A stretch of DNA of 64,000 nucleotides from Bacteroides eggerthii (GTDB lineage: Bacteria > Bacteroidota > Bacteroidia > Bacteroidales > Bacteroidaceae). The DNA is taken from the NCBI RefSeq assembly GCF_025146565.1, contig NZ_CP102258.1, forward strand, positions 4,062,001 to 4,126,000, in the 5' to 3' direction. Shown here piece by piece: positions 34,007 through 43,356 of this stretch. The number at the start of each line of letters is the position of its first letter. Position 1 is the first letter of the stretch. The position numbers and the translations under genes are program-made. A model generated the notes under the pieces. The model did no database searches. It was not told the DNA's origin and worked only from the letters and a program-made list of their open reading frames with translations.

Positions 34007-36511
34007 ATGAAAAAACAGCTTTTTATTCTCTTGACATTCTGCCTGACACTGATTGCCGCACAGGCCGGAAACATAATTTGCATACACGAGAATGTACGCG
34101 AGACTCCGTATCCACAGCAAGGACATACCTTATATATAAACCCTGCCCCGTTGTTAGTGCCCCAAAGCACCAAGCAGTCGGACTACCTGCAATTCAACCT
34201 GTCGCGAAGCAAAGACTTTTCGGACGCAAGTACCCTCCTGTCACAGCCCAAACCCTGGTGCATGTTCAACCCGCACAAGGTGCTGGAAAGCGGCACATGG
34301 TACTGGCGCGTACGTTCGGTGAGCAAAGAAGGCAAAGAACTCCCTTGGAGCAAAACTTACAGCTTCACTGTAACCGATGACATACCTCAATTCGTCACCC
34401 CCGAAGCAAATGTTTTCCTGAACAACATTCCTCAGGCATACCCCCGCATCTATTGCTTCCTGAACGGCAATCTGGAAAAGGCGCGCAAGAAAGTGCGCTC
34501 CAATCCGGAATTCGAGAATATGATCAACGATTCGCGTAATGCACTCGGCTCCAATTACACCAACGACACCAAGCCATACAGGCAGATCACCCGCATGGCT
34601 GCCGAATGTGACAACCTGAATACCGCTTATCAAATGCTGCAACTGGACGTGTATGCCGATAAGATGGTGCAGAACGTACGTTGCCTGCTGGCAGTGGAAC
34701 CCGACAAGAAAGTCATCAACAATGACTTCAATGCCGGAGAACTGATTTACACTCTGGCGTGCACCTACGAAAATTGTTACGACCGCTTCACTCCGCAAGA
34801 GCGCAAGCAAATGGAAGGCATCATTATGGACGTATTGTCACTCTATTATAAAAAACACATGATAGAGAAAGAAGAAACCCATATCTTCGACAATCACTTC
34901 TGGCAATTCGCTTTCCGTCACTTCATGCAAGCGGCACTGGTGATGTACGACAAATACCCGCTTGCCAAAGAATATCTGGAATATAGCTACGAGCTATGGA
35001 CGGCGCGTGCTCCGGCATCCGGTTTCAACCGCGACGGCTCATGGCACAACGGAACAAGCTATTTCAGCGCCAATGCCGTCACTCTGGCTTACGTTCCCTC
35101 TTTATTCAGCTACCTGACGAAAACGGACTTCATGCAACACCCCTGGTATAAGAACGCCGGTCTTGCCCTATTGTATAGCTGGCAACCCCGGTCATTGAGC
35201 GCCGGTTTCGGTGACGGGCATGAGAAGAACAACGGCAAACCCCTGCGTATCCGAAGCGCCTTTGCCGACTTCATGGCACGTACCACCGGAGACCCTTATG
35301 CCGCATGGTATTCGTCCATCAACAACCGTTATAAGACGGAATCCGAAACACGCCTCTACCGCATGGCATGCGGCAAGCAACGCCCCCCGAAAGCCGAGTT
35401 ACCATCGGATGCCCCCAAAGCCGTATGGTTCAAAGACACTGGCGAAATGATAGCCAACAACGACCTGAAAAACTATAAGCATAATATCAGCCTCAGCTTC
35501 CGTTCCGGCGCGTTCGGTTCCGGCAGCCACACACATTCCAATCAAAACGCCTTCAACCTGCACTACGGCGGCAAAGCCATCTATCATGCAGTAGGTCATT
35601 ATATGAACTTTTCCGATCCGCACAATCTGTTGTCCTACCGCAATACACGCGCCCACAACACCTTGCTGGTAGACGGCATCGGTCAGCCGTTCACCACACG
35701 CGCCTACGGAGACATCGTCCGTATGTTCAACGGTGAGCACATTTCCTACGCTCTGGGTGACGCGTCCAATGCCTATTGCGGCATCAGCGAATACCCCATG
35801 TGGCAGAAGAACTTTGCCAACCACAACCTCGAACAGTCGCGTGAAAACGGTTTTGGAGAGACTCCGCTAAAGAAATACCGCCGTCACATATTCCTGCTGC
35901 ATCCCAATGTCGTAGTGATCTACGATGAGCTGGAAGCCGGCAAGGCTGTCCGCTGGGACTGGCTGCTGCACAGTCCGGTGAAATTCCAAATAGACGAAGC
36001 GACATCCACACTGACAACCCGCAACAAAAAGAGCAGATACACCTCTGTTGCCCGCCTGTTCAGTGAGCAGAAGTGCACCATCAGCCAAACAGACAAGTTT
36101 GCTGCCGAACCGAATACGAAGGCAGGCGTGCGCGGTGAAGATTTTACCTCCCCTTGGTCGCTGACAGCCAGCTATGCGCCCAGTAAGACCAACCGCATCC
36201 TTACCATCATCCAAGTGGAAGCGGACGGGAACCGGATTGTAGACATCAAGCATGCCGACAGCAACAGTTTTCAATGCGGCGACTGGAAGATTGAAGCGGA
36301 GCTGAACACCAAGCGCCCGGCAAGCCTATACATCCGGAACAGTAAAACGCAAGCCACATTCAGTTACGGAAAAGAGAAACCGGTCATGAACGGCCAAGTG
36401 TACGAAAGTAAGGACAAAAATTCCTCTATCTTATATGACAGCTTTGACGGTAAATGGGAAGTGCAGGAGATGAAAGACAGGCCTGCGCAAGCTACCGGCA
36501 AGATAAAGTAG
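34007..36511 (+). CDS. Lyase 4: DUF4962 + heparinase II/III-like polysaccharide lyase
   Basis: The 834-residue product belongs to the same subtype as lyases 3 and 5 (RETPYPQQGHTLYINPAPLL near the N-terminus, ARAPASGFNRDG in the toroid). Unlike those two, it has an ordinary signal peptide ending AAQAG, without a lipobox at the cleavage point, so it is probably periplasmic. Candidate catalytic residues are Asn296-His297 (FDNHFWQ), Tyr352 (GTSYF) and His508 (GSGSHTHSNQNAFN). The C-terminal beta-sandwich contains RAHNTLLVDG and ends in GKWEVQEMKDRP, the stretch that also appears in the remnant at 43203-43328. It opens the operon that continues into SusC2/SusD2 and the fucosidases, 52 bp before SusC2. 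Substrate is not determinable. Confidence 0.9.
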   Translation: MKKQLFILLTFCLTLIAAQAGNIICIHENVRETPYPQQGHTLYINPAPLLVPQSTKQSDYLQFNLSRSKDFSDASTLLSQPKPWCMFNPHKVLESGTWYWRVRSVSKEGKELPWSKTYSFTVTDDIPQFVTPEANVFLNNIPQAYPRIYCFLNGNLEKARKKVRSNPEFENMINDSRNALGSNYTNDTKPYRQITRMAAECDNLNTAYQMLQLDVYADKMVQNVRCLLAVEPDKKVINNDFNAGELIYTLACTYENCYDRFTPQERKQMEGIIMDVLSLYYKKHMIEKEETHIFDNHFWQFAFRHFMQAALVMYDKYPLAKEYLEYSYELWTARAPASGFNRDGSWHNGTSYFSANAVTLAYVPSLFSYLTKTDFMQHPWYKNAGLALLYSWQPRSLSAGFGDGHEKNNGKPLRIRSAFADFMARTTGDPYAAWYSSINNRYKTESETRLYRMACGKQRPPKAELPSDAPKAVWFKDTGEMIANNDLKNYKHNISLSFRSGAFGSGSHTHSNQNAFNLHYGGKAIYHAVGHYMNFSDPHNLLSYRNTRAHNTLLVDGIGQPFTTRAYGDIVRMFNGEHISYALGDASNAYCGISEYPMWQKNFANHNLEQSRENGFGETPLKKYRRHIFLLHPNVVVIYDELEAGKAVRWDWLLHSPVKFQIDEATSTLTTRNKKSRYTSVARLFSEQKCTISQTDKFAAEPNTKAGVRGEDFTSPWSLTASYAPSKTNRILTIIQVEADGNRIVDIKHADSNSFQCGDWKIEAELNTKRPASLYIRNSKTQATFSYGKEKPVMNGQVYESKDKNSSILYDSFDGKWEVQEMKDRPAQATGKIK

Positions 36512-36563
36512 TATACTTATTGTATATATAATAAAAGTAATTTATTAATTAATCCAAAGTATT

Positions 36564-39500
36564 ATGAAGAACAAGAAAACACACATGAAACGAATGCTAA
36601 TGCTTTCGTTATTGACCGGTGCTTGCTGTTTCCACAGTTATGCAACGGCAAATGAGCCTGTTTTAATGAAAGAAACGGAATCCGTTGAAAGCATCTTACA
36701 GAACAAAAGAATCTCAGGTGTGGTAAATGACAATTTCGGTCCGGTCATCGGTGCAAATGTATCTATAAAAGGAACTTCCATAGGCGCCATTACCGATATG
36801 GACGGAAAGTTCAGTTTTGATGCGCCGGAAGATGGAACACTGGTCATTTCCTTCGTAGGATACGTCACACAAGAGATATCGATAAAAGGAAAAAGTTCTT
36901 TCACCATCAATCTGAAAGAAGACACAGAAATGCTGGATGAAGTAGTAGTAACTGCACTGGGTATTAAGAGAGAAAAGAAAGCATTGGGCTATGCCATGCA
37001 AGAAGTAAAAACGGATGTGTTCTCTGAAAACCGTTCCAGCAGCGTGTCCAACCTATTGCAGGGTAAAGTGGCAGGTGTTCAGATTTCACAATCCGGTAGC
37101 GGTGTAGGTGGTCCTACCCGCGTGGTCCTCCGCGGTCTTAACTCTTTAAGCGGTAATAACTCTCCACTTTGGGTAGTCGACGGACTTCCCGTATTGGATA
37201 GTTCGAACAGCAATACACAGTTTTCATATTCTTCGGGAGCTGCTGATATCAATCCTGACGATATTGAAAGTATTTCAGTTTTGAAAGGAGCTAACGCGGC
37301 AGCCCTATACGGTTCGAGAGCACAAAGCGGTGCAATCGTTATTACAACGAAAAAGGGCAAGGAAGGAAAACTGCAATTGGAATACAACGGTTATGTGTCC
37401 ATGACCAAAGCCTATGACTCTTATGAATTTCAAGATGTATACGGACAAGGAACCAATGGACAATATGCGCTTGAAGCTACCGGTTCATGGGGACCTAAAA
37501 TGACTGGACAAATCATTCCCAATTGGCGTAATGAATTCTACGGGGATGAGTCTTATAAAGAGTACGCCATGCTACCCCAGAAAAATATAATCGATGATTT
37601 CTTCCGTACAGCCCTGAACTATACAAACTCCGTCAGCGCTACCGGTGGAAATGATAAGATGAACGCCCGTTTTTCTTTCACCGACACGCGTAACCAAGGT
37701 ATTCTGCCCAATGAATCTATGAACAAGCAGAATTATAACCTGAATGTGGAAATCAAAAACAAGTATTTGACTATCGGCGGTAAAGTAGCCTATTTTCGTG
37801 AGAAAGTAAAGAACCGTCCCGAGACATTCTATACCAGTACATGGTCACACCTTATCCGGATTCCGAGAAGCATCCGTTTACAAGATTTGCAGAATCCCGT
37901 AGGCATTGACGGTTATGTCGTAAACTGGCATGGCGAAGATACCGAGTATAGAAATCCTTACGGATTCATAGAAAAAGGCAATGGGAACGAATTGAACAGA
38001 GACCGTTTCCAAGGGCAGGTCACCGTAGTGGGCAACATCACCGATTACCTGAAAATAACCGGAAGAGTGGGCATGGACCGGATGTCAGACAATGTTGAAA
38101 CTTACATGCCTTATCATTCAAAGGCCGAAAGTCCTAAAGACTTGATGACAATCACAAATACCACCAGAGAAGAGTTCAATGCAGACCTGATGCTGAACTT
38201 CGACAAGCGATTCAAGGATTTTTCCGTAACAGCCAATATCGGTGTCGCCACAAACTATAATAAGTTCAAATCTCTGGCAGGTGAAAGCGGCAAAGCCATT
38301 ATCCCTAACTTTGTAGCATTGAGCAATGGTGAAAGCAAGTTAGCAACACAAGATTTCTCCTCAAAACGTATCAATTCAGTCTTGGGTAATGCTACATTGG
38401 GGTACAAAGGATATGCCTTCCTTGATGTTACGGCGCGAAACGACTGGTCATCTACCTTACCCTCTTCGAATTGGTCTTATTTCTATCCCTCTGCCAGTTT
38501 AAGCGGAATCTTATCAGATATATTCGAATTACCTAAAGAATATTTCCTGAAAGTACGCGGTTCTATCGCACAGGTAGGTAACGATACATCCCCTTATTCA
38601 CTGTACAATGTGTATACGTTGGATGCCTTAGGCAACCATACGGTAGGGAGCAGTTCCAACACCTACCCGCTTGCCGACCTCAAGCCGGAAAAGACTGTAT
38701 CATGGGAGCTGGGTGTGGACTACCGCATGTTCAGCAATCGTTTAGGTATTGATTTCACCTACTATAAGTCTATAACTACCGATCAGATTCTATCCATGAC
38801 AGTTCCCGGTTCTTCCGGATATGCCAGCAAAAAAATCAATGCCGGAAAGATGGAAAGCAAGGGTGTTGAATTGATGATTACCGGTACTCCCATCCAGACT
38901 AAAGATTGGCGTTTGGACGTAACTCTGAACTGGGGTAAGAATACCACGCGCAATGTGGAACTGGATGAAAAGAACAAACGCTATGTATTTCCACTCACGA
39001 CCAATGTACGAGTAGGGAAAGTAGTCATTGACGAAGGCGGCAAATTCGGTGACATTGTATCCACTGCCTATAAGAGAAACAAAGAAGGACGGATTCTGGT
39101 AAGCGATGACGGTCTCCCTCTTATCGACACAAAATCAGAAAAGGTCATCGGCAATATGATGCCCGAGTGGACAGGTTCTTTCGGAACTACCCTCAGCTGG
39201 AAAAACATTGTGCTTAATGCCTTGATTGATGTCAGATATGGTGGACAATTCCTTTCCATGACCGATGCCTACGCCACCGGAGCTGGAAACTCCAAACGGA
39301 CACTGAATGGACGCGACGGTATGGTAGTAAACGGTATCGTAGAATCAACCGGACAAGAAAATACCAAACAAATAACCGCTCAAGAATATTACGCCACCAT
39401 AGCCGGTACTTATCCGGTAGGAGAAGAATTCCTGCACGATGCCACTTATGTGAAACTACGTGAACTTTCTATCGGCTATACCCTGCCACAAGTCTGGTTC

Positions 39501-39683
39501 AGGAACACTCCGATAACCAATGTTAAAGTATCTGTTGTAGGACGCGACCTGTTCAACATCTATAAAGCTGCTCCCGTAAATGCAGAGTTTGCACAAAACA
39601 GCCAAGATGTATTCCAAGCATTCGAGCTTGCAGCTCTTCCGTCAACAAGAACTATCGGTTTCTCGCTTAATGTAAAATTCTAA
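36564..39683 (+). CDS. SusC2: SusC/RagA-family TonB-dependent outer-membrane transporter
   Basis: This 1039-residue transporter begins at MKNKKTHMKRMLML; the second Met at 36585 is an alternative start. After the signal peptide come a CarboxypepD_reg-like domain (about 53-130, ISGVVNDNFGPVIGANVSI) and the TonB-box-like MLDEVVVTALGIKREKKALG. The plug has VAGVQISQSGSGVGG, WVVDGLPVLD and ALYGSRAQSGAIVITTKKG. A beta-barrel ends in IGFSLNVKF. The MLDEVVVTALG form groups with a SusC branch often paired with SusD-like_2 proteins, and the next gene is such a SusD. The spacing to SusD2 is 13 bp. It would import products of lyase 4. Confidence 0.95.
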   Translation: MKNKKTHMKRMLMLSLLTGACCFHSYATANEPVLMKETESVESILQNKRISGVVNDNFGPVIGANVSIKGTSIGAITDMDGKFSFDAPEDGTLVISFVGYVTQEISIKGKSSFTINLKEDTEMLDEVVVTALGIKREKKALGYAMQEVKTDVFSENRSSSVSNLLQGKVAGVQISQSGSGVGGPTRVVLRGLNSLSGNNSPLWVVDGLPVLDSSNSNTQFSYSSGAADINPDDIESISVLKGANAAALYGSRAQSGAIVITTKKGKEGKLQLEYNGYVSMTKAYDSYEFQDVYGQGTNGQYALEATGSWGPKMTGQIIPNWRNEFYGDESYKEYAMLPQKNIIDDFFRTALNYTNSVSATGGNDKMNARFSFTDTRNQGILPNESMNKQNYNLNVEIKNKYLTIGGKVAYFREKVKNRPETFYTSTWSHLIRIPRSIRLQDLQNPVGIDGYVVNWHGEDTEYRNPYGFIEKGNGNELNRDRFQGQVTVVGNITDYLKITGRVGMDRMSDNVETYMPYHSKAESPKDLMTITNTTREEFNADLMLNFDKRFKDFSVTANIGVATNYNKFKSLAGESGKAIIPNFVALSNGESKLATQDFSSKRINSVLGNATLGYKGYAFLDVTARNDWSSTLPSSNWSYFYPSASLSGILSDIFELPKEYFLKVRGSIAQVGNDTSPYSLYNVYTLDALGNHTVGSSSNTYPLADLKPEKTVSWELGVDYRMFSNRLGIDFTYYKSITTDQILSMTVPGSSGYASKKINAGKMESKGVELMITGTPIQTKDWRLDVTLNWGKNTTRNVELDEKNKRYVFPLTTNVRVGKVVIDEGGKFGDIVSTAYKRNKEGRILVSDDGLPLIDTKSEKVIGNMMPEWTGSFGTTLSWKNIVLNALIDVRYGGQFLSMTDAYATGAGNSKRTLNGRDGMVVNGIVESTGQENTKQITAQEYYATIAGTYPVGEEFLHDATYVKLRELSIGYTLPQVWFRNTPITNVKVSVVGRDLFNIYKAAPVNAEFAQNSQDVFQAFELAALPSTRTIGFSLNVKF

Positions 39684-39696
39684 AAAAGACATCATT

Positions 39697-41298
39697 ATGA
39701 AATTACATAAAATTCTAATCGCACTATTTTCTGCAGCCGTCATCAGCAGTTGTACAAATGGATTCGAAGATATGAACAGGGATCCATTGGCCGTTAATGA
39801 AATATCTCCCGATTTATCATTGCCCAATATGCAATATCATGGTTTCCACATAGTATACGGAGACTATCAAAGAGCAGCCTTGCTCTATTCATTCCTGTAT
39901 TGCCAATACATGTCCAATACAAGTTCTTCTTTTACATCAGGCAATTATGTCTATAATACCTCATGGGCAGAACGTGGACTATGGACTCCCTACTATCGAC
40001 AAATGGTAAAGAGAATCCGGGAAATAGAACCTACTCTGGAAAATCATCCGGAATACGACGACATGTATCAGATTATGCGCATAAATTTAGCTATCAGCAC
40101 CATACGTATGACCGACACATTCGGCGATATTCCTTATTTCAAAGCAGGAAGAGGTGAAACACTGATTCCATACGACAGCCAGAAAGACATCTATTACGAC
40201 GTGTTCAAGGAACTGACTGAAGCGGTTGACGAACTAAAACAGCAAAAGAGCAATCAATTGAAATATTCCACCGAAGATTTGATCTATCAAGGTGACGTAG
40301 ACAAGTGGATAAAGCTTGCTAATTCATTGCGCCTGCGTGCTGCTATACGTCTTTCTTTTATCGATCCGGAAAAGGCAAAAGCAGAAGGAGAACTTGCCTT
40401 GAAAGAAATGCTTTTGGCATCCAATGCCGATAACGCAGGAGTAACGCCTCCCCAACCCAATGTTTGGGCAAACCCATTGCTCCGCAGCTTGGTGGTAGAT
40501 GAAGCCAGAGCCAGCAAAACAATGGTAGATATATTACAAGGCTATGGTTCAGTACCTGACCCGCGCCTCACTTTAATCCTGTCGAAAAGCCAAGCATGGG
40601 TACAAGGGAAAGACGGCGCTGAAGAGTGGAAAGGAGTTCCTAACGGGCTGCCCGTTACCGAACTTTCACTGCCCGAATATGATAACAACCACAACTCCTG
40701 TATTTGGGGATATATGTGGGGATATGACTGGAACTCTGCCGAAAAAGGCGATAACATCTCAAAGCCCAAAACCGACGCAGACTTCACTCCGCTGGGACTG
40801 ATGAATTACTCGGAAGTGTGCTTCCTGAAAGCCGAAGCTGCTTTGCGCGGCTGGCAAGGAGCAGGCGATGCCAAAACGAACTATGAAAACGGTATTCGCG
40901 CCTCATTCGAGGAAATGAGAGCCAACGCTCCTAAGGATTCCTACTCCAAAAGTAATGATGACAAATACATAAGTGAAGGCAATGTAGCCTGGAACAATGC
41001 TGACAGCTTCGAAGCCAAACTGGAAAAAATCATCACCCAAAAATGGATAGGAATCTATCCCAATTCGGAAGAAGCGTGGGCAGAGTTCCGCCGCACCGGT
41101 TATCCGAAGCTGAACCCGGTGAAGCAAAGCCTTGAGCCCACAATTAATCCGAAAAACGGTGAGTTTATCAAAAAACTGCGTTACGTGGACAATGAATTGA
41201 GCAATAACAAAGAGTACGCAACAGATCCAACCCTGAACGGCGGCCAGGGAGACGGATTGTCAGTTCGCGTATGGTGGGATACTGCCCGGTATAAATAA
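39697..41298 (+). CDS. SusD2: SusD/RagB-family (SusD-like_2) outer-membrane lipoprotein
   Basis: This 533-residue lipoprotein has lipobox ISSC (Cys19) followed by TNGFEDM. The N-terminal pattern CTNGFEDMNRDP and the central SLRLRAAIRLSFIDPEKA identify the SusD-like_2 branch of the SusD/RagB family. GYMWGYDWN and the C-terminal EEAWAEFRRTGYP segment are also typical. It should bind oligosaccharide and close the SusC2 barrel at the cell surface. It is co-transcribed with SusC2, and a 111-bp gap with a strong hairpin separates it from the first fucosidase. Confidence 0.93.
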   Translation: MKLHKILIALFSAAVISSCTNGFEDMNRDPLAVNEISPDLSLPNMQYHGFHIVYGDYQRAALLYSFLYCQYMSNTSSSFTSGNYVYNTSWAERGLWTPYYRQMVKRIREIEPTLENHPEYDDMYQIMRINLAISTIRMTDTFGDIPYFKAGRGETLIPYDSQKDIYYDVFKELTEAVDELKQQKSNQLKYSTEDLIYQGDVDKWIKLANSLRLRAAIRLSFIDPEKAKAEGELALKEMLLASNADNAGVTPPQPNVWANPLLRSLVVDEARASKTMVDILQGYGSVPDPRLTLILSKSQAWVQGKDGAEEWKGVPNGLPVTELSLPEYDNNHNSCIWGYMWGYDWNSAEKGDNISKPKTDADFTPLGLMNYSEVCFLKAEAALRGWQGAGDAKTNYENGIRASFEEMRANAPKDSYSKSNDDKYISEGNVAWNNADSFEAKLEKIITQKWIGIYPNSEEAWAEFRRTGYPKLNPVKQSLEPTINPKNGEFIKKLRYVDNELSNNKEYATDPTLNGGQGDGLSVRVWWDTARYK

Positions 41299-41317
41299 TT
41301 CTAAATAATCCAACCTA

Positions 41318-41374
41318 AAAGAGGATATCTTATTATGCAATCAAATAAAGATAGTATAATAACCTATCCTCTTT
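41318..41374 (+). promoter_or_regulatory. Intergenic hairpin between SusD2 and fucosidase 1
   Basis: AAAGAGGATA (41318-41327) pairs perfectly with TATCCTCTTT (41365-41374). Inside, TTATTAT can pair with ATAATAA after a 2-by-2 internal loop, giving a two-part stem with a loop of about 18-19 nt. There is no long T run behind it, so an mRNA-processing or stabilising element, or a leaky attenuator that lowers enzyme expression relative to SusC/SusD, is more likely than a full terminator. Confidence 0.5.
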
Positions 41375-41409
41375 CAGTACTGTTCCACTTGTAAAGCAAA
41401 ATATCTATC

Positions 41410-43074
41410 ATGAACATCAAAGCACTACTATTCATCTTCTCATGTACCACTCTTACCGTACAAGCCCAGCAGGAGGACTTCGGCCAGGACGCCCTGATAA
41501 ATCCAAGCGCAGCAACTTTCAACTTTGACATCGCATCAGGCCCAATCGAACCTACCGATGAATCCATAGCGGCACATTACCAATGCCCCGAATGGTTTCG
41601 TAATGCCAAATTCGGCATCTACATGCATTGGGGAGTCAACTCCGTCCCGGGGCACGACGGTCATTACGGCAGGTGGATGTACTGGTATCAGGAACCGGAT
41701 TCCTGCCTGCGCAAATATCCGATATTAGGTTACAGGGCGCATGCGCCTAAAGTGTACCAGCATCATCTGAAAACCTACGGACACCCGTCCAAATTCGGTT
41801 ATAAAGACTTCATACCGATGTGGAAAGCCGATAAGTTCAATGCCGACTCATTGGCTGCCTTCTATAAGGAAATAGGCGCAAAGTTTATCGGGGTTATGGC
41901 CGTTCACCATGATAATTTCGACTTGTACGACTCAAGCCACCAACCCTGGAACTCCGTAAACATGGGTCCTAAACTAGACATCGTGGGCGCATGGCAGAAA
42001 GCATGCAAAAAAGTAGGAGTCCATTTTGCCATTTCCTCTCACCTTAGCAACTACTGCCATGAGCATATGTTCTATCAAGGCACCAATGCCGATCCCGAAG
42101 GCCCCTATGCCGGCATACCTTATGACTACATGGACCCGGCCTACGAAGGTCTATACGGCAAACGCACCCCCGACCGCATCATGCGGCTGGAACCCGAATT
42201 CGCCCAGTCATGGTATCTCAGAACCAAAGAGTTGATAGATAAATATGAACCCGAACTACTCTATTTTGACGGTCCGTTGCCCAACGGCATCTACGGTCAG
42301 CAACTGGCAGCGCATTTCTACAATAAGAATCTCTCACGCAAAGGAGTGCAGAATGGCGTACTCACCATCAAAAGAATAAGGAAAGGATATACGCTCGACC
42401 GCGAATGTTCCGGCGAAGACGATTTGCAGAAAAATCCGTTTTTAGTGGATACTACCGTCAATCCCGGCTGGTTCTACATGGGAAACTCGCTGAACATCAA
42501 TAAAGAGGGTGGAGATGCCGGTATGGGTTCTGTCATACAGGGAAAGACAAAAGACCAACTGCGCATGACGGCAGGACAGATTGTGGACAACCTTGTGGAT
42601 ATTGTCAGCAAAAACGGCAATATGATGCTCAATGTAGGTCTCCGCGCTGACGGCAGCCTGCCCGAAACATTTCGGGATGAACTGGTGAAAATAGGCAACT
42701 GGTTGAAATTAAACGGTGAAGCTATTTACGATACCCGTCCCTTCAAAGTATATGGCGAAGGCACATTCAATATGAATGTCGCAAGCGGCAAGAAGCAGTA
42801 TGCGGACTACCTGTACAAATTCACTGCAAAGGACATACGTTTCACCACCAAAAAGAATGTAATATACATCTTCACTTTGGACTGGCCGGGAAACGGTGAA
42901 ACCCTCAAAGTACAAAAGCTGAACAATCAAGAGCTAAAAAACATCCAATCCATTTCGTTCCTTGCATCCGGAGAGAAAGTTAAATGGACACAGGATGAAA
43001 GCGGATTGTATATCACTACACCGGCTGCCCCGGTAGGAGAATATGCTTATGCCTTTAAAGTCACTATGCAATAA
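41410..43074 (+). CDS. GH29 alpha-L-fucosidase 1
   Basis: This 554-residue GH29 enzyme would release alpha-linked L-fucose with retention. The signal peptide ends near VQAQ, so the protein is periplasmic or exported. Catalytic-domain landmarks are AKFGIYMHWGVNSVPG, FIGVMAVHHDNFDLYDS (the HHD pattern) and LLYFDGPLPNG, whose Asp287 is the expected nucleophile. The last 130 residues form a beta-sandwich. Long inserts around 95-130 and 215-245 set it apart from fucosidase 2. It is followed by a decayed lyase remnant rather than directly by fucosidase 2. The linkage it cuts is unknown. Confidence 0.92.
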   Translation: MNIKALLFIFSCTTLTVQAQQEDFGQDALINPSAATFNFDIASGPIEPTDESIAAHYQCPEWFRNAKFGIYMHWGVNSVPGHDGHYGRWMYWYQEPDSCLRKYPILGYRAHAPKVYQHHLKTYGHPSKFGYKDFIPMWKADKFNADSLAAFYKEIGAKFIGVMAVHHDNFDLYDSSHQPWNSVNMGPKLDIVGAWQKACKKVGVHFAISSHLSNYCHEHMFYQGTNADPEGPYAGIPYDYMDPAYEGLYGKRTPDRIMRLEPEFAQSWYLRTKELIDKYEPELLYFDGPLPNGIYGQQLAAHFYNKNLSRKGVQNGVLTIKRIRKGYTLDRECSGEDDLQKNPFLVDTTVNPGWFYMGNSLNINKEGGDAGMGSVIQGKTKDQLRMTAGQIVDNLVDIVSKNGNMMLNVGLRADGSLPETFRDELVKIGNWLKLNGEAIYDTRPFKVYGEGTFNMNVASGKKQYADYLYKFTAKDIRFTTKKNVIYIFTLDWPGNGETLKVQKLNNQELKNIQSISFLASGEKVKWTQDESGLYITTPAAPVGEYAYAFKVTMQ

Positions 43075-43084
43075 TGAGTTTTTT

Positions 43085-43200
43085 CTCATCACTCATCACT
43101 TTTATAGTCAACCTACTATAAATGTGAAAGTTAATAAGTTATGAGAAGCGTTGTGACAGTGACGACCGATATTTGGTCGTCACTCCGGCAGTCGGTTCAC
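43085..43200. repeat. Dispersed palindromic repeat (family 2, copy 1)
   Basis: This stretch begins TTTTTTCTCATCACTCATCAC and contains GTGACGACC and GGTCGTCAC, a perfect 9-bp inverted repeat with a 7-nt loop at about 43158-43182. It ends GGCAGTCGGTTCACC. The same pieces (TTTTCTCATCACTCGTCAC on the other strand, TTTGGTTGTCA, AGTCGGCTTACTC) recur at 49950-50080, so this is a dispersed intergenic element. Confidence 0.5.
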
Positions 43201-43202
43201 CC

Positions 43203-43328
43203 GGCATATATGGAAAGACTTATTCATGTAAAGAAAAAGGCGCTTCTGTCCTGTTCGACAGTGTCAATGGAAAATGGGAAACCCAAGAAATGAGTGACCA
43301 AAGAGTACAGACAATGGGGAAATGGTAA
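43203..43328 (+). pseudogene. C-terminal remnant of a sixth heparinase II/III-like lyase
   Basis: The plus-strand frame ending at the TAA at 43326-43328 reads GIYGKTYSCKEKGASVLFD, then SVNGKWETQEMSDQRVQTMG, then KW. It aligns with the very end of lyase 4, where the order GQVYESKDKNSSILYDS then FDGKWEVQEMKDRPAQATGK is seen. Length, order and stop position agree, but there is no start codon, no signal peptide and no upstream coding frame; a palindromic repeat directly precedes it. This is best read as the 3' end of a lost lyase gene, left between the two fucosidase genes. Homology rests on about 40 residues. Confidence 0.7.
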
Positions 43329-43356
43329 AACAGTTCTAATCACTAGATAATATGAT

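Noticed and set aside
42474..42698. Small antisense ORFs across fucosidases and GH88
   Set aside because: All fall opposite to conserved catalytic-domain coding sequence and lack start-site context.
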